A program made the translations under genes and the position numbers. DNA of 64,000 nucleotides from positions 1-64,000 of the forward strand of contig NZ_JAAKZI010000004.1 of assembly GCF_011045165.1 (NCBI RefSeq). The letters are read 5' to 3'. This document shows positions 62,782 to 64,000 of this stretch, piece after piece. Below the pieces are notes generated by a model that saw only the letters and a program-made list of their open reading frames with translations, was not told the DNA's origin and searched no databases. Origin of the DNA: Arthrobacter silviterrae. Lineage in GTDB: Bacteria > Actinomycetota > Actinomycetes > Actinomycetales > Micrococcaceae. Position 1 is the first letter of the stretch. Each line of letters opens with the position of its first letter.

Positions 62782-63719
62782 GCCGTCACAACCTTTTCTT
62801 CGGCAAGCAGTTTCTTTACCCCCAGCGTAACCACTTCGCCAAAGACCTCGTCGGGATCCAGGCGCCTTAGCTCTTCGGCCAGGCAGTCCTGGAGGGAGCG
62901 GCGGGGCAGGGAGATTTGCTGTTGCGGCTGGCCTGGCTGGGTCAGGATGGCCTCGAGGGTGCCGGGGCGGTGGAGCTCGACATTCCCTGTGGCCCGCTTC
63001 ATGATGACGCGGCGGATCCCGGTGCCCCTGGGGTCTTCCGCAACCGTGATGGGAACGCCCAGGGCGCGGTGCAGCCACGCGGCCAGCAGCAGGGTGCTGG
63101 GGGAGTCGCTGGCCCCTTCCACGTGCAGGGCCGTGACAGGGCCGGCCGAATCCTCCTGGTCGAGGACGGCGGCCAGCTGGATGCGCCAGTTGGTCAGGCG
63201 GGTCCAGGCCAGGTCGGTGTCCCCGGCCCGGTAGGTTTCGGCGATGTGCTTCAACGCCTCGCGGGGGTCCGCCTGGTTGGCCGAGTCCGTGATGCGGCGG
63301 TGGGCAATGCGTCCCACGGGGCTTTCGCTGGCGGACTCCGGCGCCCCATTGGGCCACCAGGCCACGATGGGCGCATCGGGGAGCAGCAGTGCCGAGACGA
63401 GCGATTCACTTTCCGGGGCAAGTTCGCCGTAGCCGCGCAGCACGATGACTTCCGAGGCTCCGGCGTCGCCGCCCACCCGGATCTCCCCGTCCAGGCGGGT
63501 GGGCTCGTCGGGGGAGCCCGCGGCGAGCACGATGATGCGGCACGGGTGTTCGCGGCTGGCCAGGTTGGCTGCCGTGATGGCGTCCTCTTCGAGGCCGTTT
63601 TGGGTGATGACCACCAGGGTCAGCACGCGGCCCAGGGTGACAACGCCGCCCTGTTCGCGCATCTTGACGATCTGCTTGGTGATGTTGGAGGTGGTGGTGT
63701 CTGGCAGGTCAACTATCAT
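62778..63719 (-). CDS. opcA: Glucose-6-phosphate dehydrogenase assembly protein OpcA
   Basis: A 313-residue OpcA, required for assembly or activation of glucose-6-phosphate dehydrogenase in cyanobacteria and actinobacteria. Typical features are MIVDLPDTTTSNITKQIVKM at the start, LLLPDAPIVAWWPNGAP in the middle, and RLDPDEVFGEVVTLGV near the end. ATG 63719 overlaps the zwf stop by 4 bp (ATGA); a GTG at 63731 with GGAAGGA immediately before it is too close to that ribosome binding site. It is coupled to pgl at its other end. Confidence 0.94.
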   Translation of the reverse strand: MIVDLPDTTTSNITKQIVKMREQGGVVTLGRVLTLVVITQNGLEEDAITAANLASREHPCRIIVLAAGSPDEPTRLDGEIRVGGDAGASEVIVLRGYGELAPESESLVSALLLPDAPIVAWWPNGAPESASESPVGRIAHRRITDSANQADPREALKHIAETYRAGDTDLAWTRLTNWRIQLAAVLDQEDSAGPVTALHVEGASDSPSTLLLAAWLHRALGVPITVAEDPRGTGIRRVIMKRATGNVELHRPGTLEAILTQPGQPQQQISLPRRSLQDCLAEELRRLDPDEVFGEVVTLGVKKLLAEEKVVTA

Positions 63720-64000
63720 GGCCGGCGCCACGTCCTTCCGTCTCGCTTTAACAGGTCATCGGCCGACGACGGCCCCCAGCTGCCTGGCTCGTAGCTTTCC
63801 GGCTGCACGCCTTCGGCCGCCCAGAATTCCTCGAACGGGTCCAGGATCTTCCAGGACAGCTCCACTTCCTGGTGGCGGGGGAACAGGGGCGGCTCGCCGA
63901 GCAGCACGTCCAGGATGAGGCGCTCGTAGGCTTCTGGGCTGGACTCCGTGAAGGCATGGCCGTAGCCAAAGTCCATGGTGACGTCGCGGACCTCCATCTG
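63716..64000 (-). CDS. zwf: Glucose-6-phosphate dehydrogenase, C-terminal fragment (runs off the window)
   Basis: Only the last 94 residues are present; the gene continues beyond 64000. VRDVTMDFGYGHAF, EAYERLILDVLLGEPPLFPRHQEVELSW and a C-terminus SWGPSSADDLLKRDGRTWR match the end of actinobacterial Zwf. It would oxidise glucose-6-phosphate to 6-phosphogluconolactone with NADP+. The stop overlaps the opcA start, so zwf-opcA-pgl are translationally coupled. Nothing suggests truncation other than the window edge. Confidence 0.93.
   Translation of the reverse strand, partial: QMEVRDVTMDFGYGHAFTESSPEAYERLILDVLLGEPPLFPRHQEVELSWKILDPFEEFWAAEGVQPESYEPGSWGPSSADDLLKRDGRTWRRP

Noticed and set aside
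63716-64000. Truncated zwf pseudogene
   Set aside because: The frame is open to the window edge, so truncation is only by the window boundary.

Overview
The window is chromosomal DNA from a high-GC actinobacterium, most likely the family Micrococcaceae (Arthrobacter and relatives). The grounds are strong G/C third-position bias, GTG starts, the order rapZ-yvcK-whiA, the gap-pgk-tpiA-secG and zwf-opcA-pgl blocks, an actinobacterial-type LexA box before uvrA, and several genes whose -10 box lies 6-7 nt before the start codon (leaderless mRNAs). I see no tRNA, rRNA, insertion sequence, prophage or CRISPR array. This is a family inference from gene content, not a species identification.

Left third (1-22 kb) is accessory metabolism and transport. 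It holds an Lrp regulator convergent with a class III aminotransferase, then a LacI regulator divergent from a three-gene catabolic operon (Gfo/Idh/MocA dehydrogenase, DUF993 aldolase-like protein, TIM-barrel isomerase) with a perfect 18-bp operator between them. A cluster of degenerate ~31-bp repeats follows. Next come a LuxR regulator with a secreted sugar dehydrogenase lipoprotein, a covalent-flavin oxidase with a DUF1059 protein, a uracil-DNA-glycosylase-like protein, a PadR-HAAS-ABC export unit, an AlaA-type aminotransferase, a luciferase-like monooxygenase, an SDR, a pirin, and a Pit phosphate transporter with a small membrane partner.

Middle (22-43.8 kb) mixes housekeeping and accessory genes: polA, an Eis-like acetyltransferase, an NDH-2-like flavoprotein, an orphan FetB-like permease, rpsA with a clear promoter and terminator, a YigZ protein, coaE fused to a GrpB domain, a DUF4190 protein, and uvrB. 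A terC gene follows, preceded by a probable yybP-ykoY manganese riboswitch. Then come a GNAT/peptidase pair, an MHS-family symporter, a large DUF3516-type helicase, a methyltransferase and a PIG-L deacetylase.

Right third (43.8-64 kb) has a heterodimeric ABC exporter with its GntR regulator. After it come uvrA under a LexA box, a HAD phosphatase-plsC-uvrC run, rapZ-yvcK-whiA, sodA, and the lower glycolysis genes gap-pgk-tpiA plus secG. These converge through a perfect shared terminator on pgl-opcA-zwf, the oxidative pentose phosphate genes. All three excinuclease subunits and DNA polymerase I therefore lie within about 32 kb. The best candidate for undescribed biology is the LacI-controlled DUF993 operon. 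No intergenic stretch exceeds 300 bases; the longest, 19521-19818, is described below.
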